DNA of 44,029 nt from a virus. The stretch lies in the IMG/VR virus record IMGVR_UViG_3300030329_002716, positions 1 to 44,029 of that record; one strand, written 5' to 3'. Positions 17,501 through 26,149 of this stretch are shown piece after piece (within the stretch, counting starts at the first letter, position 1; each line of letters opens with the position of its first letter). The notes beneath the pieces were generated by a model that worked only from the letters and a program-made list of their open reading frames with translations, did no database searches and was not told the origin of the DNA. The position numbers and the translations under genes are program-made.

Positions 17501-17559
17501 TTATCTTGTTTTGCATATTGCAAAATGTTATTTAAATCAAATCTATTCCCATTACTCAT
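14509..17559 (-). CDS. large internal virion protein, 1016 aa
   Basis: Located between two other very large proteins at the end of the late operon, with ribosome binding site ACAGGAGATAA. The sequence is polar and mainly helical. Two short segments recall the lytic transglycosylase fold: GPFQFNYNTW at 557-566 resembles the GLxQxxxxTW motif, and MLSESGGDMNALNYN around E666 resembles the catalytic ESxxxPxAxN motif. They occur in the reverse of the usual order, so a functional lysozyme domain cannot be claimed. By position and size it is probably an ejection or internal core protein. Confidence 0.55.
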   Translation of the reverse strand: MSNGNRFDLNNILQYAKQDNTQNQDKFFDNVNSLIETFAKVDASKQAIASNTVDKYTKLGAGITTISDFNSFNEGIDTEIKRYDSGRDKDHVYFSRLNQIKTQVGTKWRDHEDGIGMLQDMYSKMIDYTDPTLSLQFSEGKLGRYDQPYSIREGSIVGNTTLFEWREMNDNVAAIASKLMTMSKNKSGKMTPSFLNINTHNADGSPRVVQVKTRDGKPKDIKVKDLQTLFMDYQGNVADGLNAFITGNAINEEEMFHFFFNPDGLNDDLIRKKGAFYEKQYNKAYSQFNTLTNASNKYTNQLVELIAEQNESGTPITNDALVKKFGLDLLNAANFDTSLLEGSNMSLLDNIKHDSDIIITELAKLKEDGVALDFNNLNDESLTLIGHNLNMKKIVNQQLSSEREKMDRNALSFYQFTGNQLQDAGLFSRENAPVSAEYQFLDSWYKQGLNQKTLPSNVVKVLENNDLKNMFSLGTTKIPESINDSTWNTPFGIELRNALMWNYKNDNNPESSTYNQLVQRPANITGVAKDSEGNIIFNVPEEPIVTDIDLDRNPDTGPFQFNYNTWAKNYFDLYGVEIHKDTNIGNQVDFASRKLINKDSDNPQGINMWMAYDTPNYKKFIEMSDDSLIANSLNKTDTRKIIQTINNKEGLSDEHKRQLKAIMLSESGGDMNALNYNLTQDDIELKIKKDKEDALDPNKRKFIVKTAGWTYEGDDKFEATVEGSEFHLPEYKLMDNEELYEELVSKYSNIFPQNKLKMLAQIDKGHLDGLSLQEVLEAASNYKSGAQQQNMLKSLNVVFDSMLAQNKITQDAKLRNPNVTFLQDKGDFTRWHELNDVIKDNLKGIVDIAKRDKEYNISSAKIAGMPLESEMGNWLKAYFQSKFRSGGQAGWDFDSPSNKKTRKNMPNQAKYFNSLIASAKRTLRMKDKEGEKAISESKKALFDIAKQYDELQILDVVALYQEWSKRDSIIPPEQHEHMNFEDFVSIAIRGYKKKPNTFDDEEYKRYVQRAFTRDYK

Positions 17560-17571
17560 AATTATCTCCTG

Positions 17572-19860
17572 TTATACTAATTCCTGTATTATTGACTTGT
17601 AATCTAAGTGACTTTGATATTGTTTCCAAGCATCACCACCTTGTGTTTCTAACATACCCTCCCAATCACCTAACGCACTATCCTCAGAGATTAAGCTTGT
17701 TCCTAAATCTCTTAATGCCCTAATACTACCTGGCTTAATTGCAAACCTTTTGGTTCTAAATGTTCCATCATTAAGAAAGTCAGATTTATAGGTTGCTCTC
17801 TGGTCTTCATTCTGATATATAAATCTTGAACCATGCGTACCCTGCTTTCTTCTATGCTTAATATACCCTTTATCCCACAAATATTGTCTTTCTTTTTTAC
17901 TTAAAGTCTTGAAAGCATTTTTTATAGAACTTGAGTCCTCATCAGGTTCGTTATAAGTATTAGGTTCAGCATATTTACTTGAGATATGGTGTATTCCTAT
18001 TCCTTTATCTGCGATATTAATAGCCATATATTTCTTTTTATCAGAACTTCCTTGCCCTAGTCCCTCAAATTCTGATGCTGTGGATAATGAAGGTGTAAGC
18101 TCATTACTAAAAAAATCTTTAAGACCTTCTAATGCAGTATTTTTAGATTCGTGAATAGCACTAATTTGTTGAGAAATATTAGCAAGAGAAGAGTCTAATT
18201 CTCCAGCTCCTGGCTCATAGAATTTTTCCCATGTACTCTTTTTAGTACTATCGTATATCAAGTGTGCATTCTCCACTGCAGTATCTCTATCTTCTTCAGC
18301 TTGCACTCTATCTTCATCTGTGGTATCTTCAAGGTCAAGCTGCGCTTCAGTATCTTTAATAGATTGTATTTTCTCAGAAACATCTTCCAACGCCTCAGCT
18401 TCACCTTCTTCTGCTTTTCTTATTCTTTCTCCACTTATTAATTGAGTAGCTTGTCTTTGTTTTATTAGGTCTTCTTCAATAGTAATTGCCTCTTCTGCAA
18501 ATTCTTGACCTGTTGTTGCTTTATCTACCTCTAGCACAGCTCGTCTTTGCTCAATGTCAAGTTCTTTTTTCTCTATATTCTCAAGTTCATCTTGGTATGA
18601 AGTTTCTGCAGAGTCAACAGTATCAGTTAAAGCCTTTAAATCTAGTGCTTTCTCAGCTTCAAAATCTCCTTCAAGACTTAGAATGTCACCCACCTCTTTA
18701 TTAATAACATCCTGAGCAGTTTGATAACCAAGTATTGGTAGGTTGCCTGCAGTAAATCTCATTTGGTTTTTATCCCACATATCTTTAATTGTAAGATTAT
18801 TTAAAACTTCAGCTCCTTTATCAATATCCCCCCCAGGCTTCCAAGACGCTCCTAAGAAAGTATCAAATCCCCAATTTAGCATTGTATCTGAATCCATTTC
18901 CTGAACAACATCATATAAATGCCCTTCTGTTGCCCACTTAGGGTCAGCCTCGTAAAAAGTAGACTGCCCAGGAGATAGCCAATCTCCCTCCTCCCAAGTA
19001 TCAGCAACACTTTCATATGGGTCTACATCTTCCTCTTGAACCATTGCTTGACCACCTGTAGCTAAGTATTGAGGAGATAAACTTTTACCTTGAAAGGGTA
19101 CATATCCACCCTTGTTCATTGACATTCCACCTGATAAAGGGTCCAGCAAATCGCTTATCGTCTTCCTTAATTCAGGAAATAATTCTGGAACTTGTACTAA
19201 TTCTTTTATATTTAGTTTTGGAATTTTTGATTTTAAATTTTTTCCTAAATTTTTATAACGAGCACCACCCTGTGGGAATAGTTTACCTAATATGCTTTTA
19301 TCATCACCACCTGAACCTGCAAATGTGTCTTTTAAGAAATTATTGATTAATGTTTGTTTAAAATATCCTGTCCCTTGACTCATAGCTATTTCTCCAATAT
19401 CCCCAATTCCAACATCAGTACTCTCAGCAACCTTCTCTGCTGACTCAGATATTTTATCTATATTAGCCATTTTAAGAAATTCATTATCTGGATTATTTTC
19501 TATTGCCTCATTAACTGCATCTTCTGTATCTTCAGCTACTCTATCATAAGCTTTGTCCAATGCCTCTCTATCACCATATTCTTTTATTCCTTCAAGAATA
19601 AAGGCTGCTTCAGTGACATAAGGTATTGGTGCATATTTCGCAATATTTAGCAAAGTGTCAATAGCATCAGGAGTATCTTTAGCCTTAGCGTCAGCAAAAC
19701 CTTGCTCAGAATCTGCCATAAGCTTTTCAACAATAGATAGTGCATCTCTTTTTCTATATTTTGTATCTGTAGATACTCTTGATTCAACACCAATATCACC
19801 TACATTACTAGTGAGAAAACCTCCACTTTGAAAATAATTTTTAACTTCTTTATTTGCCAT
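17572..19860 (-). CDS. large virion protein with central coiled coil, 762 aa
   Basis: Strong ribosome binding site AAAGGAGAGAG. The first 250 residues are helical with Gly-rich patches; around 265-290 the motif MNKGGYVPFQGKSLSPQYLA looks like the Gly-rich region that precedes the end of tape-measure-like proteins. Residues of about 400-560 form a long acidic coiled coil (EDLIKQRQ, RKAEEGEAEALEDV). The rest is mixed. The position between a tail fibre and the giant ejection proteins suggests an internal or tail-associated structural role. There is no recognised enzymatic motif. Confidence 0.55.
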   Translation of the reverse strand: MANKEVKNYFQSGGFLTSNVGDIGVESRVSTDTKYRKRDALSIVEKLMADSEQGFADAKAKDTPDAIDTLLNIAKYAPIPYVTEAAFILEGIKEYGDREALDKAYDRVAEDTEDAVNEAIENNPDNEFLKMANIDKISESAEKVAESTDVGIGDIGEIAMSQGTGYFKQTLINNFLKDTFAGSGGDDKSILGKLFPQGGARYKNLGKNLKSKIPKLNIKELVQVPELFPELRKTISDLLDPLSGGMSMNKGGYVPFQGKSLSPQYLATGGQAMVQEEDVDPYESVADTWEEGDWLSPGQSTFYEADPKWATEGHLYDVVQEMDSDTMLNWGFDTFLGASWKPGGDIDKGAEVLNNLTIKDMWDKNQMRFTAGNLPILGYQTAQDVINKEVGDILSLEGDFEAEKALDLKALTDTVDSAETSYQDELENIEKKELDIEQRRAVLEVDKATTGQEFAEEAITIEEDLIKQRQATQLISGERIRKAEEGEAEALEDVSEKIQSIKDTEAQLDLEDTTDEDRVQAEEDRDTAVENAHLIYDSTKKSTWEKFYEPGAGELDSSLANISQQISAIHESKNTALEGLKDFFSNELTPSLSTASEFEGLGQGSSDKKKYMAINIADKGIGIHHISSKYAEPNTYNEPDEDSSSIKNAFKTLSKKERQYLWDKGYIKHRRKQGTHGSRFIYQNEDQRATYKSDFLNDGTFRTKRFAIKPGSIRALRDLGTSLISEDSALGDWEGMLETQGGDAWKQYQSHLDYKSIIQELV

Positions 19861-19881
19861 AACTCTCTCCTTTAAAATCTT

Positions 19882-21183
19882 TTAAGTATTTGACGCTGTA
19901 ATAACTGTAGAAAAACTTGATGGAAGCGTTCTTGCTCTCATAACAATTGGAGCATAGTTTTCTGCACTGTTTGACATATTCTGCTCACATCCAGCTAAAA
20001 CTTGATACTCTTCATTTGTATTTGCTTTAGTCGCAAGAAATACTGTATAGGATGTTCCTTCAGTAAGGCCTGTATAATAAAAGCTAACATAACAACGATT
20101 GTCATCATAGTCATCAGGTTGAAAAACTCTTTGACTAGACATTCTTCCATTATTAGTTGCATCTCCTCCAGTTCCTTCATCAAATACATCAGCTAAATTT
20201 ACATTTTCATTTTTTAGAACATTGCTCCCATCAGTTGATGCTGAGTAGTCGCTCCCACCCCAATTAGCCCAAGTAGTACCACCTGTTCCAGAACCTGTTG
20301 CACTTGAAACCCCTCCAACTAGTCCTAAAAATATAGGAACAGTATCACTACCTGTAGTAGGAGTTCCTGCGAGTATTACCTCTACTTCAATACAAATATT
20401 TTCACTTGAAAGAGGTTGTGTCCATGTTAATTTAGCCTTGTCAGAAACATATTCCCAATTTTCTGTAGCAGAAAAAGTAATTGCTTCTTTGGTACTGGGA
20501 ACCCATATATGTTCTTGGACAATTAAACCCCCTAAAGTAGGCATCTCAACTATACCATTTTGTGTAAGCGTCATCACCTCAGTATCAGCTGTTGCTCCAC
20601 TCTTTGTTATAAAAAATTGCAATTCAGTTCCTTGTTGACTGTCACTCCAAGTCTCTGTTGCTTGTGCTACTATTCTTGCACCATATTCAGGAGTATCTCC
20701 ATCACTCCCATAAAAATTAATTTCACCAAGATGGGTATTATTGGTCACAGCACCATGAGTTCCAAAACTACCACCTTTACTCTTCTTAAAATTCAACTCA
20801 GGCCCTGTAGTACTATTAGCCCAATTAGAAAATGTAATCTCTCCTTGTATGTGTAATTTTTCTGAAGTACTAGCATTAGGAATTACTTGAACGTTTTCAG
20901 TATTAATCCCAATAATTGGCCTATCTATATTGTTTGCAGCAGACTGCCTCCCAACCATAATTATTGAGCCTGATTCTCCAAAATAATTTAAAAATTCTCG
21001 TGGCTTTGCACTTCTACTTATAATAGGAGCAACATGGCTCAAAGTATTCTCTCCAACTTCTAATATTCTCGTATTCCCTAGACCAGAATTAATATTGAAC
21101 TCCATATTATCTTTATCCCTAGACTTTGAACGTCCTAAAAGATTTTTTACACTTCGTGTTGTATCTCCAAATCTAAATGCCAT
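19882..21183 (-). CDS. tail fibre or spike protein, 433 aa
   Basis: The sequence is rich in Gly, Ser, Thr and Asn with short beta-strand repeats. Around residues 150-215 the pattern GEINFYGSDGDTPEYGARI, then ELQFFITKSG and VMTLTQNGIV, is the strand repeat found in many phage fibres before their receptor-binding head. The C-terminal 200 residues (with VPIFLGLVGG and NRCYVSFYYTGLTEG) look like a beta-sandwich. It sits one base after the gp10-like tail gene in transcription order, as expected for a fibre attached to the tail. The receptor is unknown. Confidence 0.7.
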   Translation of the reverse strand: MAFRFGDTTRSVKNLLGRSKSRDKDNMEFNINSGLGNTRILEVGENTLSHVAPIISRSAKPREFLNYFGESGSIIMVGRQSAANNIDRPIIGINTENVQVIPNASTSEKLHIQGEITFSNWANSTTGPELNFKKSKGGSFGTHGAVTNNTHLGEINFYGSDGDTPEYGARIVAQATETWSDSQQGTELQFFITKSGATADTEVMTLTQNGIVEMPTLGGLIVQEHIWVPSTKEAITFSATENWEYVSDKAKLTWTQPLSSENICIEVEVILAGTPTTGSDTVPIFLGLVGGVSSATGSGTGGTTWANWGGSDYSASTDGSNVLKNENVNLADVFDEGTGGDATNNGRMSSQRVFQPDDYDDNRCYVSFYYTGLTEGTSYTVFLATKANTNEEYQVLAGCEQNMSNSAENYAPIVMRARTLPSSFSTVITASNT

Positions 21184-21184
21184 A

Positions 21185-23659
21185 TTATACTTTCTTCAAA
21201 TCCCTATATATTAATTGTATCTCATCTATACTAAATGCTGTGTCTGCTCCATGTTCAGCCTCAAAATAGTATTCTATATATCTAAACTTTTTAAACTCAG
21301 ATTTATTATTATAGTCTGGATAAAATGCTAAATAATTATCTGTTTTAGCAGGACTAGAGTTTGCTCCTAAATTTCCAGCACTTTGAGATGTTTTAGATTG
21401 AGATAAAACCCTCCAATTACCACCACTTTTATCAGTTCGCATTTTAAGGGAATTCCAATCAATACCATCATCAGTAGAGCCACTTACATAAAATCTAACT
21501 TCATATAATGTTTTCAATCCCCCAGGATTCTCTAAATGAAGTCTCCCACTTTGAATTATGGATTGACATTCATTGCCTGTACCAGGGTCAGTAGCTCCAG
21601 CCTTTCCCCCTAAACCATATTTGAAACAAAGACCAGTATCAGCCTGGTCAATACTTCCATTACTATAATCTCTTACATACAAATCTCCAAGCTTGTCATT
21701 TGCAAAATTAGAAAGAACTTTGATTTGAGTAATAAAATAGAATTTAGCAACACCTTCAGTTTTTAAATTATATCTCAATCCTTGCTTTGTAGCTACAGTA
21801 GTTCCATCTCCTGCACTTGATAAATATATCACATCTTGAGTGTTAGAATCATATCCTAATGAAGCTGTATCAGATAAATAATCCCCAACTCCTGATGGAG
21901 TATTTTTTAGTGTACTTGCTTTATCTATTTTATCTTCCAATACATCAATAAATTTATCTTCTTTATATACATAGAACCCTGTTGAGTTTCCAAAAGCAAC
22001 TCCTCCAGGAATTCTACATACTTGTCTTGATTCTGAAACACCTCCAAACTCATGAAATACTTGTTCAAGAAACACCTCTTCTGTAGATACATTGAAAACA
22101 TTAATTGCACTTGTAGTAAATTGAAATACTCTATCTCCTGCTGACTCTAAATGCATAATAGGGCTTGAAACTGCATCTGTTGTCTCTAAATAATTTATTG
22201 TAGGGAACAATCCATATTTAAATGTCTCACTATATAACATTCGTGAAGGATAATTCTTTCCTCCATAACTTATATTCCCAATATATGCTCTTCCATCAGA
22301 TGCAACGCATGCAGTTCTATATCTTAATGCTCCTGTACTATAACTACCTGTTTCATATTCTGTAATGTCACTCTCTCTATAACCATTTATATCTTCATAT
22401 GTTCTAAGCATTGGTGGGGAATCAATTACAAGAGTAGATGCAAGTTTATATTCGCCAGAAGCAAGTGTCCAATCTCTCCAATTTTCCTCACCTTCAATTC
22501 TTACACCTTTTTGAAAGTCTGCTTCAAATAGTAAAAACCTAGGAGCAATCGCTTCATCATCTTCCCAGTATACTCTAAATCCATGTATTCTATAATTCCC
22601 TAAAACAGGGTTAGTAGCAGAATGTCGTATAGATATCTGACCAGCACAATAATCAGCTGAAAAAGTTTTATTTGTTCCTAATGTCGCCATATTTGATTCT
22701 ACACCATCATCATAAAGAACAGTCATATAAAAATTAAAATCACCAGACCAATTACCATCACCACTATCATCTGCTAATATAGTGACTTCACCATCCTGGT
22801 CTGAATCAGTCAAAGGCGTGCTATCATCATGTACAAAATTATTAACACCACTACCTTCGCCTTGGTCACTACTAATCATTAATATAGCTGGCCCAACAAC
22901 ATATTTAGAAATTGTTATAGGAGTGCCAGACTGTGGGAAGTCAATTCTATCTACAGGTCTAAATATTAATCTATTTTTATTTTCAGCGTTAGATTCTATG
23001 TTTCCATCAGCAACATAAAATGAATTTCCTCCATTATACGCTACAAGCTTAACATTTTCATGACTAACAGTTGCAACACTCTGTGATAGATTCCCCCACA
23101 CAGAAGCTCCAAGTGCACCACCTGAGGCATAGTTCGAACCATCAAAAGCACGAAGTCCTACCCACGCACCCTTACCACCAGAAGTACTATTATCACCTCT
23201 AAATTCAAATGTTACTGCTACATCACCAGTATGATTAGTAAGTCCAGCATATTGAGGAGTATCTGCAGCTGCAGTAGTAGCTAATGCAGAACCATTATGG
23301 TATCTCATTTGGCTTTCTGTACCATCAGCACTTCCATTCCATCCTGAAATATGTGATGCAAGCAACCCAGGATATGAGTTCGTATGAAATATATAGAAAC
23401 TTGAACCACCCTCAGGATGAACAGCATTAGCATGAGCTGGAATAACTGTAGTAGTTGCAGCACTTCCTGAATCTCCTGATGTTCCAGGGAAAGCATCAGC
23501 ATCAGTTAGGAAGTGTCCACCTGTTTTAATCCTACCATCTTGAGACATGTCAATACCAAGAGCATCAACTAATTCATCTTCTTTTAATTCTCCAGGCTCT
23601 ACATAGGTGTTTAATCCACCTTTCCAACTACGTATTCTATATACTTTTTTACTTGCCAT
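21185..23659 (-). CDS. gp10/stabilisation-like tail protein, 824 aa
   Basis: The N-terminus WKGGLNTYVEPGELKEDELV, followed by GIDMSQDGRIKTGGH, is the signature of podovirus tail tube/hub (P22 gp10 or T7 gp12-like) proteins, in which a GGLN strand leads to a G-x-L/I-x-x-R/K-x-G strand. The rest is beta-rich and of beta-propeller composition, ending in RYIEYYFEAEHGADTAFSID and IQLIYRDLKKV. It probably forms the tail nozzle or hub through which DNA leaves. There is no clear ribosome binding site; it directly follows the upstream stop (TAAATG) and is probably coupled. The length is longer than P22 gp10 and close to T7 gp12. Confidence 0.7.
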   Translation of the reverse strand: MASKKVYRIRSWKGGLNTYVEPGELKEDELVDALGIDMSQDGRIKTGGHFLTDADAFPGTSGDSGSAATTTVIPAHANAVHPEGGSSFYIFHTNSYPGLLASHISGWNGSADGTESQMRYHNGSALATTAAADTPQYAGLTNHTGDVAVTFEFRGDNSTSGGKGAWVGLRAFDGSNYASGGALGASVWGNLSQSVATVSHENVKLVAYNGGNSFYVADGNIESNAENKNRLIFRPVDRIDFPQSGTPITISKYVVGPAILMISSDQGEGSGVNNFVHDDSTPLTDSDQDGEVTILADDSGDGNWSGDFNFYMTVLYDDGVESNMATLGTNKTFSADYCAGQISIRHSATNPVLGNYRIHGFRVYWEDDEAIAPRFLLFEADFQKGVRIEGEENWRDWTLASGEYKLASTLVIDSPPMLRTYEDINGYRESDITEYETGSYSTGALRYRTACVASDGRAYIGNISYGGKNYPSRMLYSETFKYGLFPTINYLETTDAVSSPIMHLESAGDRVFQFTTSAINVFNVSTEEVFLEQVFHEFGGVSESRQVCRIPGGVAFGNSTGFYVYKEDKFIDVLEDKIDKASTLKNTPSGVGDYLSDTASLGYDSNTQDVIYLSSAGDGTTVATKQGLRYNLKTEGVAKFYFITQIKVLSNFANDKLGDLYVRDYSNGSIDQADTGLCFKYGLGGKAGATDPGTGNECQSIIQSGRLHLENPGGLKTLYEVRFYVSGSTDDGIDWNSLKMRTDKSGGNWRVLSQSKTSQSAGNLGANSSPAKTDNYLAFYPDYNNKSEFKKFRYIEYYFEAEHGADTAFSIDEIQLIYRDLKKV

Positions 23660-23938
23660 TTAGTCTATACGCAATCCTTTAACTAAACCTTTAAATCCTG
23701 CTACTAAGATATTATCTAGCAAGTCAATAAACCAAGGTTCGATTGTTTTATTCCAGAATTTCCCAACAGGTGACTTTTTAGAGCCCATAAAGATAGTAAC
23801 TACTTTACCTAATCGAAAGCATGCACCTTCAACTGCTAAAGATATTTTATCATTAGGGACTTTCTTAAGTATCCAAAGTACAACACCTGCACTTGAAATA
23901 CCTGCCATTAAACCAACATTATTTAATAAGAAATCCAT
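23660..23938 (-). CDS. small membrane-associated protein, 92 aa
   Basis: Ribosome binding site AAAGGAGAAG. One hydrophobic segment near residues 5-24 (LLNNVGLMAGISSAGVVLWI) may cross the membrane; a second amphipathic stretch, FIDLLDNILVAGFKGLVKGL, lies at the C-terminus. The size and layout would fit a holin-like or inner-membrane protein. It is the third of three similar-sized genes after the phosphoesterase. No family was recognised. Confidence 0.6.
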   Translation of the reverse strand: MDFLLNNVGLMAGISSAGVVLWILKKVPNDKISLAVEGACFRLGKVVTIFMGSKKSPVGKFWNKTIEPWFIDLLDNILVAGFKGLVKGLRID

Positions 23939-24211
23939 CTACTTCTCCTTTATTTGTTTTAATTTATTAGCAAAGCTATCAACATCTTTATCTACTCTCT
24001 CTGCGATTGTTCCACACTTAGTGCATACAAAGTCTTGGCAAGGATGTGCCAGCTCTTTTAATTCTTTTACGTCCTCTTCTAGCTTATCAACACGCACATC
24101 ACAGTCGTTTGGACGCTCCATATAGTCTAATAATTTACTCAATTTAAACTTTTTTGCCAAACTGGTTGTAACGAGCTTTAAAATTTTATCTATAACTACT
24201 TTCTGTAACAT
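23939..24211 (-). CDS. small Cys-containing coiled-coil protein, 90 aa
   Basis: The first third is a basic helix; the middle (DVRVDKLEEDVKELKELA) is a short coiled coil; then come C58, C63 and C66 in a HPCQDFVCTKCG segment that could bind zinc with H56 or C37. A charged helix ends the protein. It lies between two putative membrane proteins and its ATG overlaps the upstream stop by one base. Function unknown; a virion or membrane-complex role is possible. Confidence 0.55.
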   Translation of the reverse strand: MLQKVVIDKILKLVTTSLAKKFKLSKLLDYMERPNDCDVRVDKLEEDVKELKELAHPCQDFVCTKCGTIAERVDKDVDSFANKLKQIKEK

Positions 24212-24486
24212 TATTTGAATTTATCCTTTAATCCATTTCCAGATAGCTTCTTTATGATATAAGCCATAGATTCATATGACTTAGCTAACCCTCTTAAATC
24301 CAGAGAGTGCTTTTTTTGGGCGTTAATTAGCCCTATAGTGATTTGTTCTAGTCTCTTGAAGGACTCATCAAGCTCATCCATTAATTCACGCTGTATGAAC
24401 TGATTTTGCTTCCAGATAAAAAAACCAAATGCACAGGCAACAGCTACAGGAATTCCAAACTTCTCTAGTATTGCAAAAAAATCCAT
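24211..24486 (-). CDS. holin-like membrane protein, 91 aa
   Basis: A single N-terminal transmembrane segment (residues of about 10-27, FGIPVAVACAFGFFIWKQ) is followed by a charged helical tail (IQRELMDELDESFKRLEQIT). This is the architecture of BhlA/UviB-type one-pass holins. The ribosome binding site is AGAGG. It lies next to a phosphoesterase and other small membrane genes but 15 kb from the endolysin in this operon. The holin idea is an inference from topology alone. Confidence 0.5.
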   Translation of the reverse strand: MDFFAILEKFGIPVAVACAFGFFIWKQNQFIQRELMDELDESFKRLEQITIGLINAQKKHSLDLRGLAKSYESMAYIIKKLSGNGLKDKFK

Positions 24487-24487
24487 A

Positions 24488-25264
24488 TTAACCTCTAATT
24501 ACTTCACCCCACAGTGAAGTCTTTCCATTAATTATTTGTATTACATGCACTGTAAATAACCCTTTATCAAAAAAGTCTACAATTGCAAATGCATGTGACC
24601 AGTTATGCTCTCTACCTCCAAGCCAATCATTTTTCTTTGGACTCATATCTTTTAAGCATCCAATACTCCATGCTGACTTTTGACCATCAATATGAGTTAC
24701 TGATGATTGTTGAATATCATGATGATGTCCATACATTATGTTGCAACCTAGTCTCATAAGGTGATTTCGTGTATGTTGAACACCAGCAAAATGATGCCCA
24801 TGATACAGATGGAGTTTCCCAAGGCGAACATACTTGCCTATAGGATGATACTTGTACTTTCTTTCGTTTAGTAATACGCATTGTTCAAACCTCAAATCGT
24901 CTAAATAGGGATGTTCTTCTACAAACCTATTCATCCAGTCGTCATGATTACCTTCAATCATGTGTTTATCTTTACAGTTAGCCTTATCTAATGCTTCATC
25001 AATAATATCCAATCCCTTATTAACATCATCAACATCTTTTTCAATGTCTTCCATTATGTACTCAAGTGGAGGTCTTTTCTTTTTCTTCCACTTCCAATGA
25101 GATGCTCCACTCCATTCTCCAACATCTCCTAAGTCAACATAAGTGTCTGGCTTTACTATCTCAATTGCCTTTGTAAGGCATCCTATTGCTTTTTTATCAG
25201 CAAGAGGAAAATGTTTATCAGGCGTTACAATTGCCCTTTTGACAACCCCTTTATCTTTAGGCAT
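24488..25264 (-). CDS. calcineurin-like metallophosphoesterase
   Basis: 258 residues with the family's metal-binding blocks: TPDKHFP (D16, H18), DLGDVGEW (D47), EGNHDDW (N106, H107), and the C-terminal YHGHHF and YGHHHD histidines (H180, H182). This is the dinuclear-metal fold of phosphatases and nucleases such as the Mre11 and Icc groups. The substrate cannot be inferred. The placement in the late operon, among membrane and tail genes rather than replication genes, is unusual and suggests a virion-associated or late function. The ribosome binding site GGAG precedes the ATG. All key residues are present, so it is probably active. Confidence 0.88.
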   Translation of the reverse strand: MPKDKGVVKRAIVTPDKHFPLADKKAIGCLTKAIEIVKPDTYVDLGDVGEWSGASHWKWKKKKRPPLEYIMEDIEKDVDDVNKGLDIIDEALDKANCKDKHMIEGNHDDWMNRFVEEHPYLDDLRFEQCVLLNERKYKYHPIGKYVRLGKLHLYHGHHFAGVQHTRNHLMRLGCNIMYGHHHDIQQSSVTHIDGQKSAWSIGCLKDMSPKKNDWLGGREHNWSHAFAIVDFFDKGLFTVHVIQIINGKTSLWGEVIRG

Positions 25265-25274
25265 AATACTCCTA

Positions 25275-25436
25275 TTATAATTCTTTTAATGCAATATACA
25301 ACTTTACTGCGACATAAAAAAATGTAACGACTCCTACTGCTACATTAACTACTTCTGGCAATACATTCCAAAATCCTAATTGGAATGTTCCATATCCTAT
25401 AAATGATGTTTTAAGTGTGTCTTGCATTTCCATCAT
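25275..25436 (-). CDS. small membrane protein, 53 aa (holin candidate)
   Basis: A short gene filling the gap between the phosphoesterase and the upstream decoration-like gene. Its ATG overlaps the upstream TAA by one base (TAATG), with GGAG ten bases before it. The product begins MMEMQDTLKTSFIGYGTFQL and then has one long hydrophobic helix of about 20 residues (VVNVAVGVVTFFYVAVKLYI) before a LKEL tail. This size and topology fit a pinholin-type or other one-pass membrane protein. A second ATG immediately follows the first; the first is preferred for its coupling. Confidence 0.65.
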   Translation of the reverse strand: MMEMQDTLKTSFIGYGTFQLGFWNVLPEVVNVAVGVVTFFYVAVKLYIALKEL

Positions 25437-26149
25437 TAAAAATTTGCTCCAAAAAATGTTGCATTTTCTGCTACTGTTGTTGTTGCTGCTGTAAACTCAA
25501 TATATGGTTCTTTAGCAGTTGCAGATTCCCCCATATAAAAAAAAGAATATTTAGCATCTGTCCCTGTTAATGGAAACTCTTGGTCTCTATAATCATACGT
25601 ATAATCCATTACCATTATAGAGAAATCATCTAAGCTTGCCATATTTGCAAGAGCAGTTGCATTTAAAGGAATATCAATATATGAATCTACAGAATAACTT
25701 GTTCCTGTATTTGATGAATAAGCTAATCCTGGCACACTTGCTAATGTTCCTCCACCTGAACCATCAGTAGCTGCTAATTGTGTTGCTGCAGTAGGAGAAT
25801 CTCCATCTCCCACCATTGTACTATATCCTGTAAGATTGAAAGAGCCATTTCCACTTCTCCTTACTGCAATTAAGTCAATTGCCTCAAAAATAGTTTTAGG
25901 CATTATTTTTAAAGTTGCAGATGCTGGGGCAACAGAAATACCTGAAGTGTCAAACCAAAGCATCATTCTATATATAGCAGTAACATAGCCACCTCTACCT
26001 GCGAATCTATCTATTATCATACCAGGAGCACTTGAAGTACTATTATACGCACCACCTGACCCTGCACTTCTGGTTGCATCCCAATCAGTTGCAGCATAAA
26101 TCCAAACCATTCCATCTTTGTTAGTATTAGTAGTATATAATGTTGGCAT
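25436..26149 (-). CDS. fibre/decoration-like virion protein, 237 aa
   Basis: Ser-, Gly-, Thr- and Ala-rich beta protein with segments such as AIYRMMLWFDTSGISVAPAS and IDIPLNATALANM, and a C-terminal strand YIEFTAATTTV. The phrase around FDTSGI followed by a SATLKI strand resembles the DNRLRE/beta-sandwich modules seen in surface proteins and phage fibres. It is a late gene with ribosome binding site AAAGGTGG and is followed by a coupled small membrane gene. A surface or tail-fibre role is likely but the partner is unknown. Confidence 0.55.
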   Translation of the reverse strand: MPTLYTTNTNKDGMVWIYAATDWDATRSAGSGGAYNSTSSAPGMIIDRFAGRGGYVTAIYRMMLWFDTSGISVAPASATLKIMPKTIFEAIDLIAVRRSGNGSFNLTGYSTMVGDGDSPTAATQLAATDGSGGGTLASVPGLAYSSNTGTSYSVDSYIDIPLNATALANMASLDDFSIMVMDYTYDYRDQEFPLTGTDAKYSFFYMGESATAKEPYIEFTAATTTVAENATFFGANF

